A program made the translations under genes and the position numbers. A stretch of DNA of 64,000 nt from Xanthobacteraceae bacterium (GTDB taxonomy: Bacteria; Pseudomonadota; Alphaproteobacteria; Rhizobiales; Xanthobacteraceae): assembly GCA_019752575.1 (NCBI GenBank), contig JAIELW010000011.1:202574-266573 (forward strand), read 5' to 3'. Below are positions 7,881 through 16,399 of this stretch, piece after piece (positions within the stretch are counted from its first letter, which is position 1; each line of letters starts with the position of its first letter). The notes beneath the pieces were generated by a model that saw only the letters and a program-made list of their open reading frames with translations, was not told the DNA's origin and searched no databases.

Positions 7881-8237
7881 TTAGAAAAGCCGCGAGCCGT
7901 TCTTCACCGCGTGATCCGGCGAGAACAGCACCACCGCGCCTTCCTCATCGGGAAATCCGAGTGTCAAAACTTCCGACATGACCGGCCCGATCTGCCGCGG
8001 CGGAAAATTGACCACCGCGGCTACGCGCTTACCGGGCAGTTGCTCGGGCTTGTAGTATTTCGTGATCTGCGCGGAAGACTTCTTGATCCCGATCTCGGGG
8101 CCGAAGTCGATTATCATCTTGATCGCGGGCTTCTTCGCCTCGGGAAACGGTTCCGCCTCGATAATCGTGCCGACGCGGATATCGACTTTCATGAAGTCGT
8201 CGAACGAAATTCTCGGCGCTGGCGCGTCGTGCTTCAT
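7881..8237 (-). CDS. csaA: CsaA-like tRNA-binding domain protein
   Basis: A 118-residue single OB-fold protein of the CsaA/Trbp111 family, which binds tRNA and was described in Bacillus as a secretion-associated chaperone. Family features include [22 protein letters not shown] at the N-terminus, the central SSAQIT segment, and [14 protein letters not shown]...SEVLTLGF. It lies 21 bp downstream of the TetR-family gene on the same strand and ends against a palindromic repeat. The physiological role in this organism is not evident from context. Confidence 0.9.
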   Translation of the reverse strand: MKHDAPAPRISFDDFMKVDIRVGTIIEAEPFPEAKKPAIKMIIDFGPEIGIKKSSAQITKYYKPEQLPGKRVAAVVNFPPRQIGPVMSEVLTLGFPDEEGAVVLFSPDHAVKNGSRLF

Positions 8238-8258
8238 TCTAGCCCCCAGTAAAGATTC

Positions 8259-8930
8259 TTAGACGGCGACCGGCGCGTTCGGGTCTTCCGGGAACGCCTC
8301 GTCGCGGCGCGAGCGGCGCGGTGCGCAACGCGGCACGAAGCGGCACATCTCCTTCGCGAAGCCCGCGAGACGTTCGGCCGTCGCAAGCTGCCGGTCGAGC
8401 GAAGCCATCGTGCGCGCAAGGCCCGGATCTTCGTCGTCGAGCCAGGTCCGGGTCGCCCGCGCGAAAAAGCCGGCAAGCGCCTGCGCCCGCATTCCGCCGA
8501 TGATCCCCGACGACCCGATCCCTGCCGACGACAACATCCATTGCTGCGAACGCACGGCGAGCTTGTTGAGACCCATCGCAAGCTGCGGATTGGTACGCGC
8601 CGAGCGATAGAGCGAGCGGACGGCCTCGCGATGGGGGCTAAGCGCCTCGAAGCGCCGCATCAAAACCTCGAAGAGGCGATCGCGCGCCGACTGGTCGCCA
8701 AGCTCCGGATCGAGTTTCAACTGCTCGCCGCCCGAGAGCACCTTCTTGTCGGTCTCGCGGAAGAAGGCCGCGACCATGTCGAAGGTCGAGCCGAATTCGC
8801 CGCGCAAATCCGCCAAAGAGACATTGGCAAGTTGGGCGACCTCGGAAAGTTCGATGCGTTCGAAGCGCTTTTCGGCCAAGAGCGTCAGAAATGCGCCGAG
8901 GATTTTTTCGCGAGCCTGTGCGTCAACCAT
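8259..8930 (-). CDS. TetR-family transcriptional regulator
   Basis: A 223-residue protein with an N-terminal TetR-like helix-turn-helix: ILGAFLTLLAEKRFERIELSEVAQLANVS at about residues 9-38, then a recognition-helix region DLRGEFGSTFDMVAAFFRE. The rest is an alpha-helical ligand/dimer domain with no specific signature I can name, and the C-terminus is Arg- and Pro-rich. csaA follows by 21 bp and may be co-transcribed. A palindromic repeat separates its promoter side from proC. Target and ligand are unknown. Confidence 0.8.
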   Translation of the reverse strand: MVDAQAREKILGAFLTLLAEKRFERIELSEVAQLANVSLADLRGEFGSTFDMVAAFFRETDKKVLSGGEQLKLDPELGDQSARDRLFEVLMRRFEALSPHREAVRSLYRSARTNPQLAMGLNKLAVRSQQWMLSSAGIGSSGIIGGMRAQALAGFFARATRTWLDDEDPGLARTMASLDRQLATAERLAGFAKEMCRFVPRCAPRRSRRDEAFPEDPNAPVAV

Positions 8931-9023
8931 GACGGTCCTCCATAAGCGGAAAACGCCGGAAATCCGAGAGAGTTCAGTTTAGAAACAACCTGTGGCGATG
9001 GGAAGGCGTGGAGTTTGGGTGTT

Positions 9024-9126
9024 CGTCGTCCCGGCCAAGGCGCGAAGCGCCGCGAGCCGGGACCGTCATCAATTATTAATGTGAACGATCCCGGATATTT
9101 CGCTGCGCGAAATTCCGGGATGACGA
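9024..9126. repeat. Intergenic palindromic repeat, relative of 7786 copy
   Basis: The left palindrome cgtcgtcccggccaaggcgc...gagccgggacc and right palindrome gatcccggatatttcgctgcg...gggatgacga closely match the 7786 locus, with a different AT-rich centre (aattattaat). It lies 4 nt from the proC stop. Confidence 0.85.
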
Positions 9127-9130
9127 TTTC

Positions 9131-9949
9131 TCAGCCCGCCAATTCCTTGCCGCGTTTTGTGGCAGCGGCGACGGCCTCTTCGAGCAATTTATCGAAGCCC
9201 GCCTCGCCCATCAGAATTTTAAGCGCGGCGGCGGTGGTGCCATTCGGCGAGGTCACATTTTCGCGCAGCTTCGATGCGGGGAGATCGGATCGGTAAAGCA
9301 ACTCGCCCGCGCCGGAGACGGTTTCCCGCGCAAGCTTCGCCGCCAATTCTTTCGGCAGACCCGCTTTCTCGCCTGCGCGCGCAAGCGTTTCCGCAAGCAG
9401 AAACACGTAAGCGGGCCCCGAGCCGGATACCGCGGTCGCCGCGTCCATCAGGCCTTCGTCTTCGATCCACTCGACCGGCCCGGTCGAGCGCAACAGCGCA
9501 TCGGTGAGCGCGCGCGCCTTTGCGTCCGCGCGCTTGTTCGGTGTCGCGACCGTAATGCCGCGCCCGATCGCAGCCGGCGTATTCGGGATCGTGCGGATCA
9601 CCGCTGACTTCGGAAATGACTGCTCCAGAAACGAAATCGTGCGCCCGGCCATCACGGAGATGACAACCGAATTCGCGCCGGCGAAGTGCGAAAGCTGCGG
9701 CAGCACATCCTGTGCGACCTGCGGCTTCACCGCGAGAATCAGCGCTGCGACTTCGCTTTTCGGATTTTCGTTGAGCGGAATCTTGCTTGCGGAAAGCAGC
9801 GACAGAATTTCCGGCGGCGGGCCGGGATCGCGCACGGCGACCTGCGAAGCGGGCAATCCGGCTTTCAGCCAGCCTTCGAGCAACGCCCCGCCCATCTTGC
9901 CCGCGCCTGCGAGCATGACGGTCCCCTTGAGCGCGGAAAGAGCGCTCAT
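9131..9949 (-). CDS. proC: Pyrroline-5-carboxylate reductase
   Basis: ProC reduces pyrroline-5-carboxylate to proline with NAD(P)H. The 272-residue protein starts with the Rossmann motif VMLAGAGKMGGALLEGW, has AVKPQVAQDVL and the RTIPNTPAAIGRG segment, and carries the C-terminal family signature around SGSGPAYVFLLAE and LRENVTSPNGTTAAAL. It lies 4 nt downstream of a YbjN-like gene on the same strand, as often seen in Rhizobiales. It makes proline while putA (47.6 kb) degrades it. Confidence 0.95.
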   Translation of the reverse strand: MSALSALKGTVMLAGAGKMGGALLEGWLKAGLPASQVAVRDPGPPPEILSLLSASKIPLNENPKSEVAALILAVKPQVAQDVLPQLSHFAGANSVVISVMAGRTISFLEQSFPKSAVIRTIPNTPAAIGRGITVATPNKRADAKARALTDALLRSTGPVEWIEDEGLMDAATAVSGSGPAYVFLLAETLARAGEKAGLPKELAAKLARETVSGAGELLYRSDLPASKLRENVTSPNGTTAAALKILMGEAGFDKLLEEAVAAATKRGKELAG

Positions 9950-9953
9950 GGAA

Positions 9954-10454
9954 TTACGCCTCGCCGGCGGTCTCGAACAGAGTCGCGTCCATCGCCTCGC
10001 GCGCGGTCTTGCCCGCCCAGATCACGAACTGGAACGCGGGATAATAGCGCTCCGCAGCGCTGACGGCGTTTTCCAGGAGTGCTTCGCATTGCCGGCCGCT
10101 TGCCTCCGCTCCGCCGGAGAGTACCAGCCCGTCGCGATACATGACGAGACCCTCCTCCGACCAGAGGTCGAAGTGCCCGAGCCAGAGCTGCTCGTTGACC
10201 ATCGCGAGCAGCCGGTAGATTTCGGCGCGCCTGGCCTCCGGCACCTTGAGGTCGAAGGCGCAGGCCGTGTGCAGCGCCTCCAACTCGTCCATCCACTGAA
10301 ACGATACGTTGTAGTTGGTGTGGCGCCCCTTGATGGAAAGCGTGATCTCGGACTCGTTCGCCCGCTCGAACGACCAGTCGTTGACCGCAGCCAGCCGCTC
10401 GACCAGATCGACGGGATTCCCGCCTACCCCTCTATCGAATTCAGCCAGTGACAT
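9954..10454 (-). CDS. YbjN domain-containing protein
   Basis: A 166-residue cytosolic protein resembling the YbjN/DUF1790 family, which has a type III secretion chaperone-like fold and unknown function. The visible core includes LSIKGRHTNYNVSFQWMDE, LHTACAFDLKVPE, then LLAMVNEQLWLGHFDLW. ATG 10454 (MSLAEFDRG) is chosen because aggaaagg lies just upstream; a longer frame to 10511 would add 19 non-conserved residues. It precedes proC by 4 nt in the same transcription unit, a pairing common in alphaproteobacteria. Confidence 0.85.
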   Translation of the reverse strand: MSLAEFDRGVGGNPVDLVERLAAVNDWSFERANESEITLSIKGRHTNYNVSFQWMDELEALHTACAFDLKVPEARRAEIYRLLAMVNEQLWLGHFDLWSEEGLVMYRDGLVLSGGAEASGRQCEALLENAVSAAERYYPAFQFVIWAGKTAREAMDATLFETAGEA

Positions 10455-10689
10455 TCCGCATCCTTTCCTGGGCTTCAGGCCCTCGGAGAATCCTTCAACG
10501 GTCTCCGGCACGGATGCCGAAGCCGTCCTTCGCTCCCCGTTTGGTCTGCCGCCGCAACTTGCTGATTCGCCAAATTGAACCGCAAATCAGTTGCGTCAGA
10601 AGAATCGAATTCGCCCTCGCCTTCAATGGCGGTTCCACGGCTTTTCACAGCCGCAAGCGGCCGGAAACGCAATTAGCGGTGGAGAACTG

Positions 10690-10956
10690 TCAGATCGTCG
10701 GCGCCTGATTCTTCAGAAGCGCCTCGAGCTCGGCCACGCGGGCCGCGAGCTTCTCATTTTCGTCGCGCGCCTTCGCGGCCATTTCCTTGACCGCCTCGTG
10801 CTCCTCGCGGGTCACGACATCCATGCCGCGCAAGATTCGCTCGGCCTGCGAGCGGACCATGGTCTCGACCTCGCGGCGCACACCGCCCGCAACGCCCGCG
10901 GCATCGTTCGCAAGACGCGCGAACTCGTCGAAAATGCGGTTGCTGGTCTGGGTCAT
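10690..10956 (-). CDS. ubiK: Ubiquinone biosynthesis accessory factor UbiK
   Basis: An 88-residue BMFP-domain protein. UbiK assists assembly of the aerobic ubiquinone biosynthesis complex and binds membranes through an amphipathic helix. The N-terminal helix IFDEFARLANDAAGVAGGVRRE and the C-terminal coiled coil (MAAKARDENEKLAARVAELEALLK) match the family. It is transcribed divergently from lgt, leaving about 115 bp for both promoters. The 235 bp on its other side, up to the YbjN-like gene, shows no gene I can support. Confidence 0.88.
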   Translation of the reverse strand: MTQTSNRIFDEFARLANDAAGVAGGVRREVETMVRSQAERILRGMDVVTREEHEAVKEMAAKARDENEKLAARVAELEALLKNQAPTI

Positions 10957-11071
10957 GACACGGCTCCTTGAGCCGCAACCGGCGGCCCATGCTCTACAAT
11001 GGGTATCGCAGGGCCTTGCTGCAAGGCGGCTTCTTGACTTCGGTTAAGAGAGGGCTGATTCAGCCGAGCCC

Positions 11072-11929
11072 ATGCCGCTTTTCGCGCTTCCCTTCCCCAT
11101 GATCGATCCGGTGCTGATCTCGGTCGGCCCGCTCTCGATCCGCTGGTATGCGCTCGCCTATGTCGGCGGCATCGTCGGCGGCTGGTGGATGGCACGCAGG
11201 ATTGCCGCCGCGAAAGCATATTGGGGCGGCGTCTCGCCCATGACCCCCGAAGACATTGACGACCTCATCGTCTGGGTCGCACTCGGCGTCGTGCTCGGCG
11301 GGCGGCTTGGCTACGTGCTGTTCTACAACCCGGCCTATTTCTTCGCGCACCCTTCCGAAATTCTTGTGCTGTGGCGCGGCGGCATGTCGTTCCATGGCGG
11401 CTTTCTCGGCACGATCCTGGCGCTGCTTCTATTCGCGCGTTCGCGCGGCATCCCGATGCTTTCGATGCTCGATGTCGCGGCGATCGTGACGCCGATCGGC
11501 TTGTTCCTCGGCCGCATCGCGAACTTCATCAACAGCGAGCTTTGGGGCCGCGTCACCGACGTGCCCTGGGCCTTCGTGTTCCCGAACGGCGGGCCGAGCC
11601 CGCGCCACGCGAGCCAGCTTTACGAAGGCACGCTGGAAGGCGTCGTGCTGTTCGCAATCCTCGTTGTGATGTGGCGCAAGGGCGCGCTGAAATATCCCGG
11701 CATGATCGGCGGCATGTTCGTCGGCGGCTATGGTATCGCGCGCATCGTCTCGGAATTCTTCCGCGAGCCGGACGCGCATATCGGCTATCTCACCGGCGGG
11801 CTGACGATGGGTATGCTGCTTTCTATTCCGATGCTCGCGGTCGGTTTCGGCGCGATGTGGATTGCCAAGCAACGCGGCGTCACGAAATTCAAAGCGCCGA
11901 AAACCAAACCCCCTCATGGCCGGGCTTGA
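11072..11929 (+). CDS. lgt: Prolipoprotein diacylglyceryl transferase
   Basis: Lgt transfers diacylglycerol from phosphatidylglycerol to the lipobox cysteine of prolipoproteins at the inner membrane. The 285-residue polytopic protein has the family signature [14 protein letters not shown] at about residues 150-163, FHGGFLG near residue 105, and [13 protein letters not shown] near residue 175. The last residues (PHGRA) and the TGA stop are encoded by the start of a palindromic repeat (11912-11992). MidA-like and pgeF genes follow on the same strand. Confidence 0.95.
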   Translation: MPLFALPFPMIDPVLISVGPLSIRWYALAYVGGIVGGWWMARRIAAAKAYWGGVSPMTPEDIDDLIVWVALGVVLGGRLGYVLFYNPAYFFAHPSEILVLWRGGMSFHGGFLGTILALLLFARSRGIPMLSMLDVAAIVTPIGLFLGRIANFINSELWGRVTDVPWAFVFPNGGPSPRHASQLYEGTLEGVVLFAILVVMWRKGALKYPGMIGGMFVGGYGIARIVSEFFREPDAHIGYLTGGLTMGMLLSIPMLAVGFGAMWIAKQRGVTKFKAPKTKPPHGRA

Positions 11930-11992
11930 CCCGGCCATCCAGAGCCATGTGTCCTGTCTCTCTGGATGCGCGGGTCGAGCCCGCGCATGAGG
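11912..11992. repeat. Intergenic palindromic repeat overlapping lgt 3' end
   Basis: A left palindrome cctcatggccgggcttgacc...ccatccaga faces tctggatgcgcgggtcgagcccgcgcatgagg on the right. The lgt stop lies inside it, and the next gene starts 8 nt after it. It belongs to the cgggctt(g/a)cccgg family also at 3929, 26397 and 63972. Confidence 0.85.
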
Positions 11993-11999
11993 AAATGAG

Positions 12000-13106
12000 A
12001 TGAACAACCTAGAGCGCGAAATCCGCGCGCTGATCGAGACGCAAGGTCCGCTCGAAGTCTCGCGCTACATGGCGCTCTGCCTCTCGCATCCAAAATACGG
12101 CTATTACACAACGCGCGACCCTTTCGGTATGAGCGGCGATTTCACCACCGCGCCGGAAATCTCGCAGATGTTCGGCGAACTGATCGGCGTCTGGTGCGCG
12201 GAAGTCTGGCGGCTGATGGGTTCGCCATCCCGCGTGGCGCTCGTCGAAGCCGGTCCCGGCCGCGGCACGCTGATGAAAGACGCGTTGCGCGCGGCGCAGG
12301 TAATGCCGGGGTTTCTGAATGCGGCCGAACTGCACTTCGTCGAGACCAGTCCGGTCTTGCAAGAGAAACAGCGCGAAACTTTGCATGGCGCGGTTCCGTC
12401 AATTGCGTGGCATGGCGAAACCAATACGCTTCCCGATGCGCCGCTCATCGTGATCGGCAACGAATTCGTCGATGCGCTTCCCATCGGCCAATTCGAAAAG
12501 AAAGCCGGCCGCTGGCACGAGCGAAAGATCGGGCTAGGCGCGGATGGCGGATTCGCGTTCGGGCTCGATCCCGCGCCGCTGCCGGATTTCGAGAAGCAGA
12601 TGCCGGAACGTCTCACGCCTGCACCCAACGGCGCGGTGTTCGAGCAACGCGATCTCACGCCGATTTCGGAAATCGTTTCGCGCATCGGGAAATGCGGCGG
12701 CGCCGCTCTCTTCATCGATTACGGCCACGCCGAATCCGGCTTCGGCGACACGCTACAAGCCGTCAGCGGCCACGACTATGCCGAACCGCTGGAAGCGCCG
12801 GGCGAAGCCGATCTCACGTCGCAAGTCGATTTCGAAGCACTGGCTGCACTTGCCAACAAACGTGTGCGCGCCATCGGTCCATTCACGCAGCGAGATTTCC
12901 TCACGCAGCTTGGCATCGAAGTCCGCGCGGAAATTCTGCAACGAAACGCAAAAGACGAAATGCGCGATGAAATTGGTACCGCGCTGACAAGGTTGATCGG
13001 CCCGGCGCCCGGCATGGGCGAACTTTTTAAGGCGATTGCCTTTGCGCATCGCGATTTGCCGCGCCTTCCCGGATTTGACGGCGCCAAGATCAGCGGCGAC
13101 GCTTAA
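12000..13106 (+). CDS. MidA/NDUFAF7-like SAM-dependent methyltransferase
   Basis: A 368-residue class I methyltransferase of the DUF185 family. The human relative NDUFAF7 methylates an arginine of a complex I subunit; bacterial roles are less clear. Diagnostic segments are YMALCLSHPKYGYYTTRDPFG near residue 23, GDFTTAPEISQMFGELIG, the SAM-binding VEAGPGRGTLMKDALR near residue 82, and GNEFVDALPIGQF near residue 155. It lies between lgt and pgeF on the same strand. The only spacer to lgt is the palindromic repeat. Confidence 0.9.
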   Translation: MNNLEREIRALIETQGPLEVSRYMALCLSHPKYGYYTTRDPFGMSGDFTTAPEISQMFGELIGVWCAEVWRLMGSPSRVALVEAGPGRGTLMKDALRAAQVMPGFLNAAELHFVETSPVLQEKQRETLHGAVPSIAWHGETNTLPDAPLIVIGNEFVDALPIGQFEKKAGRWHERKIGLGADGGFAFGLDPAPLPDFEKQMPERLTPAPNGAVFEQRDLTPISEIVSRIGKCGGAALFIDYGHAESGFGDTLQAVSGHDYAEPLEAPGEADLTSQVDFEALAALANKRVRAIGPFTQRDFLTQLGIEVRAEILQRNAKDEMRDEIGTALTRLIGPAPGMGELFKAIAFAHRDLPRLPGFDGAKISGDA

Positions 13107-13110
13107 TCAG

Positions 13111-13875
13111 ATGAAGGTCGAATCCACCGCGCTCGCAAAACTTCCCGGCATCCGCCATGCCTTCTTCACGCGCGAGGGCGGCGTCTCCGAAGGCATCTAT
13201 ACGTCGCTGAACGGCGGCATCGGCTCGAAGGACAGCGTGGCGCACGTTTCCGAAAATCGCCGCCGCATGAGCGAAACGCTCGGCGCGGAACATCTCATCA
13301 CGTGTTACCAAATCCATTCCGCCGATGTCGTCGTCGCGGGCAAGGCGTGGAGCCGCGAGAACGCCGCGCGCGCCGACGGCATTGTCACGCGCACGAAAGG
13401 GCTCGCCGTAGGCGCCTCGGCCGCGGATTGCGGGCCGCTATTGTTTGCGGATGCCGATGCCGGCATTGTCGCGGCCGCGCACGCCGGCTGGAAGGGTGCG
13501 CTCGGCGGTATCGCCGAAGCGACCGTCGCGAAGATGGTCGAGCTGGGCGCTTCGCGTAAAAATATCGCTGTCGCCATCGGCCCATTGATCCGGCAGCAGA
13601 GCTACGAAGTGGGCCCGGAATTCGTCGCCCGCTTCAAGGAAGCCGAATCGTCCTACGCAAAATTCTTTTCGCCCGCCACGAGAGCGGGGCACGCGATGTT
13701 CGACCTTGCCGGGTTGATTCGCCTGCGGCTGGAAAACGCCAGCGTCGGCCAGATCGACGACCTCGGCCTCGACACCTATTCCGACGAAAAGCGCTTCTTC
13801 TCCTATCGCCGCACCACCCACCGCGGCGAGCCGGATTATGGCCGCCAGATCGCGGCCATCGCGCTTACTCGCTGA
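13111..13875 (+). CDS. pgeF: Multi-copper polyphenol oxidoreductase-fold purine nucleosidase/phosphorylase (PgeF/YfiH)
   Basis: Family members were first called laccases. Later work assigns purine nucleoside phosphorylase/adenosine deaminase activity and a peptidoglycan editing role. Zinc-binding residues are visible: His in CYQIHSADVVV, Cys in ASAADCGPLLF and His in AAAHAGWKGALGG. ATG 13111 begins 4 nt after the MidA-like stop and gives 254 residues, normal for the family; the frame is open further upstream but overlaps that gene. Likely co-transcribed with lgt and the MidA-like gene. Confidence 0.9.
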   Translation: MKVESTALAKLPGIRHAFFTREGGVSEGIYTSLNGGIGSKDSVAHVSENRRRMSETLGAEHLITCYQIHSADVVVAGKAWSRENAARADGIVTRTKGLAVGASAADCGPLLFADADAGIVAAAHAGWKGALGGIAEATVAKMVELGASRKNIAVAIGPLIRQQSYEVGPEFVARFKEAESSYAKFFSPATRAGHAMFDLAGLIRLRLENASVGQIDDLGLDTYSDEKRFFSYRRTTHRGEPDYGRQIAAIALTR

Positions 13876-13900
13876 GCGACCACGTACCAGAATATTCTTA

Positions 13901-14015
13901 CTCCCTCTCCCCAACGGGGAGAGGGTGGGGGTGAGGGGTTCTGTGCAAGTGAACGGCTTCAGTAGCCCCTCACCCGATGACCTTCGGTCATCGACCTCTC
14001 CCCAACGGGGAGAGG
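13901..14015. repeat. Intergenic palindromic repeat (ccctctcccc family)
   Basis: The left palindrome ccctctccccaacggggaga and the right palindrome cctctccccaacggggagag flank gtgagggg/cccctcac arms and a small inner hairpin (gatgaccttcggtcatc). Copies are at 53416 and 63802. The 13876-14323 interval has no gene. It holds this repeat, a ccccggaatgaca fragment near 14040 resembling another repeat end, and the bulged palindrome pair at 14110. Confidence 0.85.
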
Positions 14016-14109
14016 TGAAGATGCGCGCGACACGCGCCCCGGAATGACAATAGGAAACACCACCGGGGACTGCCTTTGGCCTCGTATTTACAGGGTTGGC
14101 GGCGGCGGG

Positions 14110-14273
14110 CTAGTACCCACTTTCCGAAGTTCGTAAACGTCTCGTCGATTCCATCACGAACTTCGGAAAGTAACGGGTACTAGCAAATTTATAATTCTAG
14201 TACCGCTTTCTATTGGCAGTTCCTGGTTGGACTCGCGGATCGCCGTGCAGGAACTGCCAATAGGCGGTACTAG
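14110..14273. repeat. Paired bulged-palindrome element, copy 2 (different stem sequence)
   Basis: Hairpins at 14110-14183 (ctagtaccc...actttccgaagttcgt) and 14197-14273 (ctagtaccgc-ttt-ctattggcagttcctg) are joined by the AT linker caaatttataatt. The 3-nt bulge is in the right arm of hairpin 1 and the left arm of hairpin 2, facing the linker as in the 2.7, 29.4 and 40.3 kb copies. The stem sequences are unrelated to those copies except for the CTAGT/ACTAG tips. It lies 50 bp upstream of prs. Confidence 0.88.
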
Positions 14274-14323
14274 TGACTTTGGCCCAAGGGTCATGCGCCG
14301 GAAGGCGCGAATGGATGGCGTGA

Positions 14324-15289
14324 ATGGCGGGTCGGCAGGGCAAGAATAACGGAACCGTCAAGCTCGTCGCCGGCAACTCGAATCGCGCGCTTGCCGAAAC
14401 CATCGCCTCCTATCTCGAGACGCCGCTGACCAAGGCAACCGTGCGGCGCTTCGCCGACATGGAAATCTTCGTCGAGATCGAAGAGAACGTGCGCGGTCAG
14501 GACGTTTTCATCGTCCAGTCGACATCGTTCCCTGCAAACGACCACCTGATGGAAATGCTGATCCTGACCGACGCGCTGCGCCGCTCGTCTGCGCGCCGCA
14601 TCACCGCGGTAGTTCCTTATTTCGGTTACGCGCGGCAGGATCGAAAACCGGGCCCGCGCACGCCGATCTCGGCAAAGCTGGTCGCGAATCTGATTACCCG
14701 CGCCGGCGCCGATCGCGTGATGACGGTCGACCTGCACGCAGCGCAGATCCAGGGCTTCTTCGACATTCCCGTCGATAACCTCTTCGCCTCGCCAGTCATG
14801 GTGCGCGACGTGAAGGAGCGCTTCGAACTCGGCAAAGTCACCGTGGTCTCGCCCGACGTCGGCGGCGTCGTCCGCGCCCGCGGCCTCGCGAAACGCATCG
14901 ATGCGCCGCTCGCCATCATCGACAAGCGCCGCGAGCGGCCGAACGAATCCGAAGTGATGAACGTGATCGGCGACGTCGAAGGCCGCGATTGCATCCTGAT
15001 CGACGACATCGTCGATTCCGGCGGTACGCTCGTAAACGCCGCCGAAGCGCTGCTCGAAAAAGGCGCGACTTCCGTCACCGCCTACATCACGCACGGCGTG
15101 CTTTCCGGCGGCGCGGTCGCGCGCGTTACCGCGTCGAAGCTCAAGGAACTCGTGATCACCGACACAATCCAGCCGACCGAGGCGGTGCGCGTCGCACGGA
15201 ATATCCGCGTGCTCTCGATTGCGACCTTGATGGGCGAAGCGATCGGCAGAACTGCACACGAAGAGAGCGTCTCCAGCCTCTTCGATTGA
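14324..15289 (+). CDS. prs: Ribose-phosphate pyrophosphokinase
   Basis: PRPP synthetase transfers pyrophosphate from ATP to ribose-5-phosphate, feeding nucleotide, His and Trp synthesis. The 321-residue protein has the flexible-loop [17 protein letters not shown] segment, [18 protein letters not shown], and the PRPP loop [14 protein letters not shown] near residue 225. ATG 14324 is used; the Shine-Dalgarno is weak. The bulged palindrome pair lies directly upstream and probably replaces or lies within its leader. apt, at 20.6 kb, consumes PRPP. Confidence 0.95.
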   Translation: MAGRQGKNNGTVKLVAGNSNRALAETIASYLETPLTKATVRRFADMEIFVEIEENVRGQDVFIVQSTSFPANDHLMEMLILTDALRRSSARRITAVVPYFGYARQDRKPGPRTPISAKLVANLITRAGADRVMTVDLHAAQIQGFFDIPVDNLFASPVMVRDVKERFELGKVTVVSPDVGGVVRARGLAKRIDAPLAIIDKRRERPNESEVMNVIGDVEGRDCILIDDIVDSGGTLVNAAEALLEKGATSVTAYITHGVLSGGAVARVTASKLKELVITDTIQPTEAVRVARNIRVLSIATLMGEAIGRTAHEESVSSLFD

Positions 15290-15435
15290 TATGACGAGCA
15301 CACGCAACTGCTGCGCGTAAAATTCCGGCATTCTGTTAACGAATTCGTGTTTTGCTGCCACATCGCTTCCATGATTGGAGCGTAACAGCAAAGCCACACA
15401 CGAAACTGCGGCATACGTCGCATAGGGAGGGCCCT

Positions 15436-16242
15436 ATGAAACGCGAAATCGCGGCTACTATTTTTACGATGCTCCTCGCGGGAACTGCGCTTGCGGGCCC
15501 GATCGAACAGAGCGAACTTCCTCCGCCGTCGCAAAAAGAGACACCGGACAGCGCGCAACTGCGCGGCCTCATCGAAAACACGCTGAACGAGCGTCACCAG
15601 ACGGCGCAAGCGCCGTCCTTGGCGCACGAAGACTGGAACATCTATTCTTCGGCGGAACTCTGGCTTGACGGAATTCCCGAGAGCGAAGGCATCTCGCTCG
15701 ATGCGCTGGCGCAGAAGCAGAAACGCTATCCCGGCTACAATACGGTCGAAGAAAAGAGCAATTCGATTCCGACCGCCTACAACTGGCAGCGCGGTAACTT
15801 AAAGGCGAATGTCGGCACCAATGTCACGGCTGCCTCGGCCACGCCGACCGTGATCCCGACTGACATCTATGCCGGAACGCTCGCGAACTCCGGCGGCACC
15901 GGCGCGATCGACGGCCGCCTCGAATACGATCTGAACACATGGCAGCTCTACGGCGGCACCAAGCGCTCGCTCGTGGCCAATCCGGACGGCACGGTCTCGG
16001 TGAACAACAACTTCACGGGCGGCACCTACTACAACCTGCCGCCGTCGCTTCTGGGCGGGAAAGTCGGCACCGGCTTCGAGGTTAACCCGACCGGCGACGC
16101 CAAGACCCGGCTCGAATATCGCCAGATCATCGGCAATACCGAGGGCTTCCTGGCCGCCGAGCGGACCACCCCGTTCCAGCACCTCGGCCCCGACGTGACC
16201 GGCGTGAACGGGCTGAAGGCGGGCATCAACCGCAAATTCTGA
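15436..16242 (+). CDS. Exported protein of unknown function
   Basis: A 268-residue protein I do not recognise. ATG 15436 follows an excellent Shine-Dalgarno (agggagg, 6 nt spacing). It has a signal peptide (MKREIAATIFTMLLAGTALA, cleavage expected near residue 20). The mature part has a Pro/Gln-rich stretch, then an Asn/Thr/Gly-rich, probably beta-rich region (GGTGAIDGRLEYDLNTWQL, NNNFTGGTYYNLPP) ending in a Phe as many outer-membrane beta proteins do. It has no Cys pairs or lipobox. It lies between prs and rplY with its own leader. A periplasmic or outer-membrane role is inference. Confidence 0.75.
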   Translation: MKREIAATIFTMLLAGTALAGPIEQSELPPPSQKETPDSAQLRGLIENTLNERHQTAQAPSLAHEDWNIYSSAELWLDGIPESEGISLDALAQKQKRYPGYNTVEEKSNSIPTAYNWQRGNLKANVGTNVTAASATPTVIPTDIYAGTLANSGGTGAIDGRLEYDLNTWQLYGGTKRSLVANPDGTVSVNNNFTGGTYYNLPPSLLGGKVGTGFEVNPTGDAKTRLEYRQIIGNTEGFLAAERTTPFQHLGPDVTGVNGLKAGINRKF

Positions 16243-16399
16243 GGCCTTTCGGAGCCGCGAAAGCCTCGTTGCGCCTGCCAGATTGAGCCGGTATAAGCCC
16301 GCTCGAACCCAACAGGCTTGCGCTGTCGCGTGACGCCGGTGCGCCACCGGACGGGCAATTTTTTGCCGTCCGATCAAGGCTTTGACGAGGAATAGAACG

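Noticed and set aside
16348..16377. Hairpin ggacgg-gcaattttttg-ccgtcc before rplY as a terminator
   Set aside because: The T-run is in the loop, not after the stem, so it does not fit an intrinsic terminator; it may still be structural.
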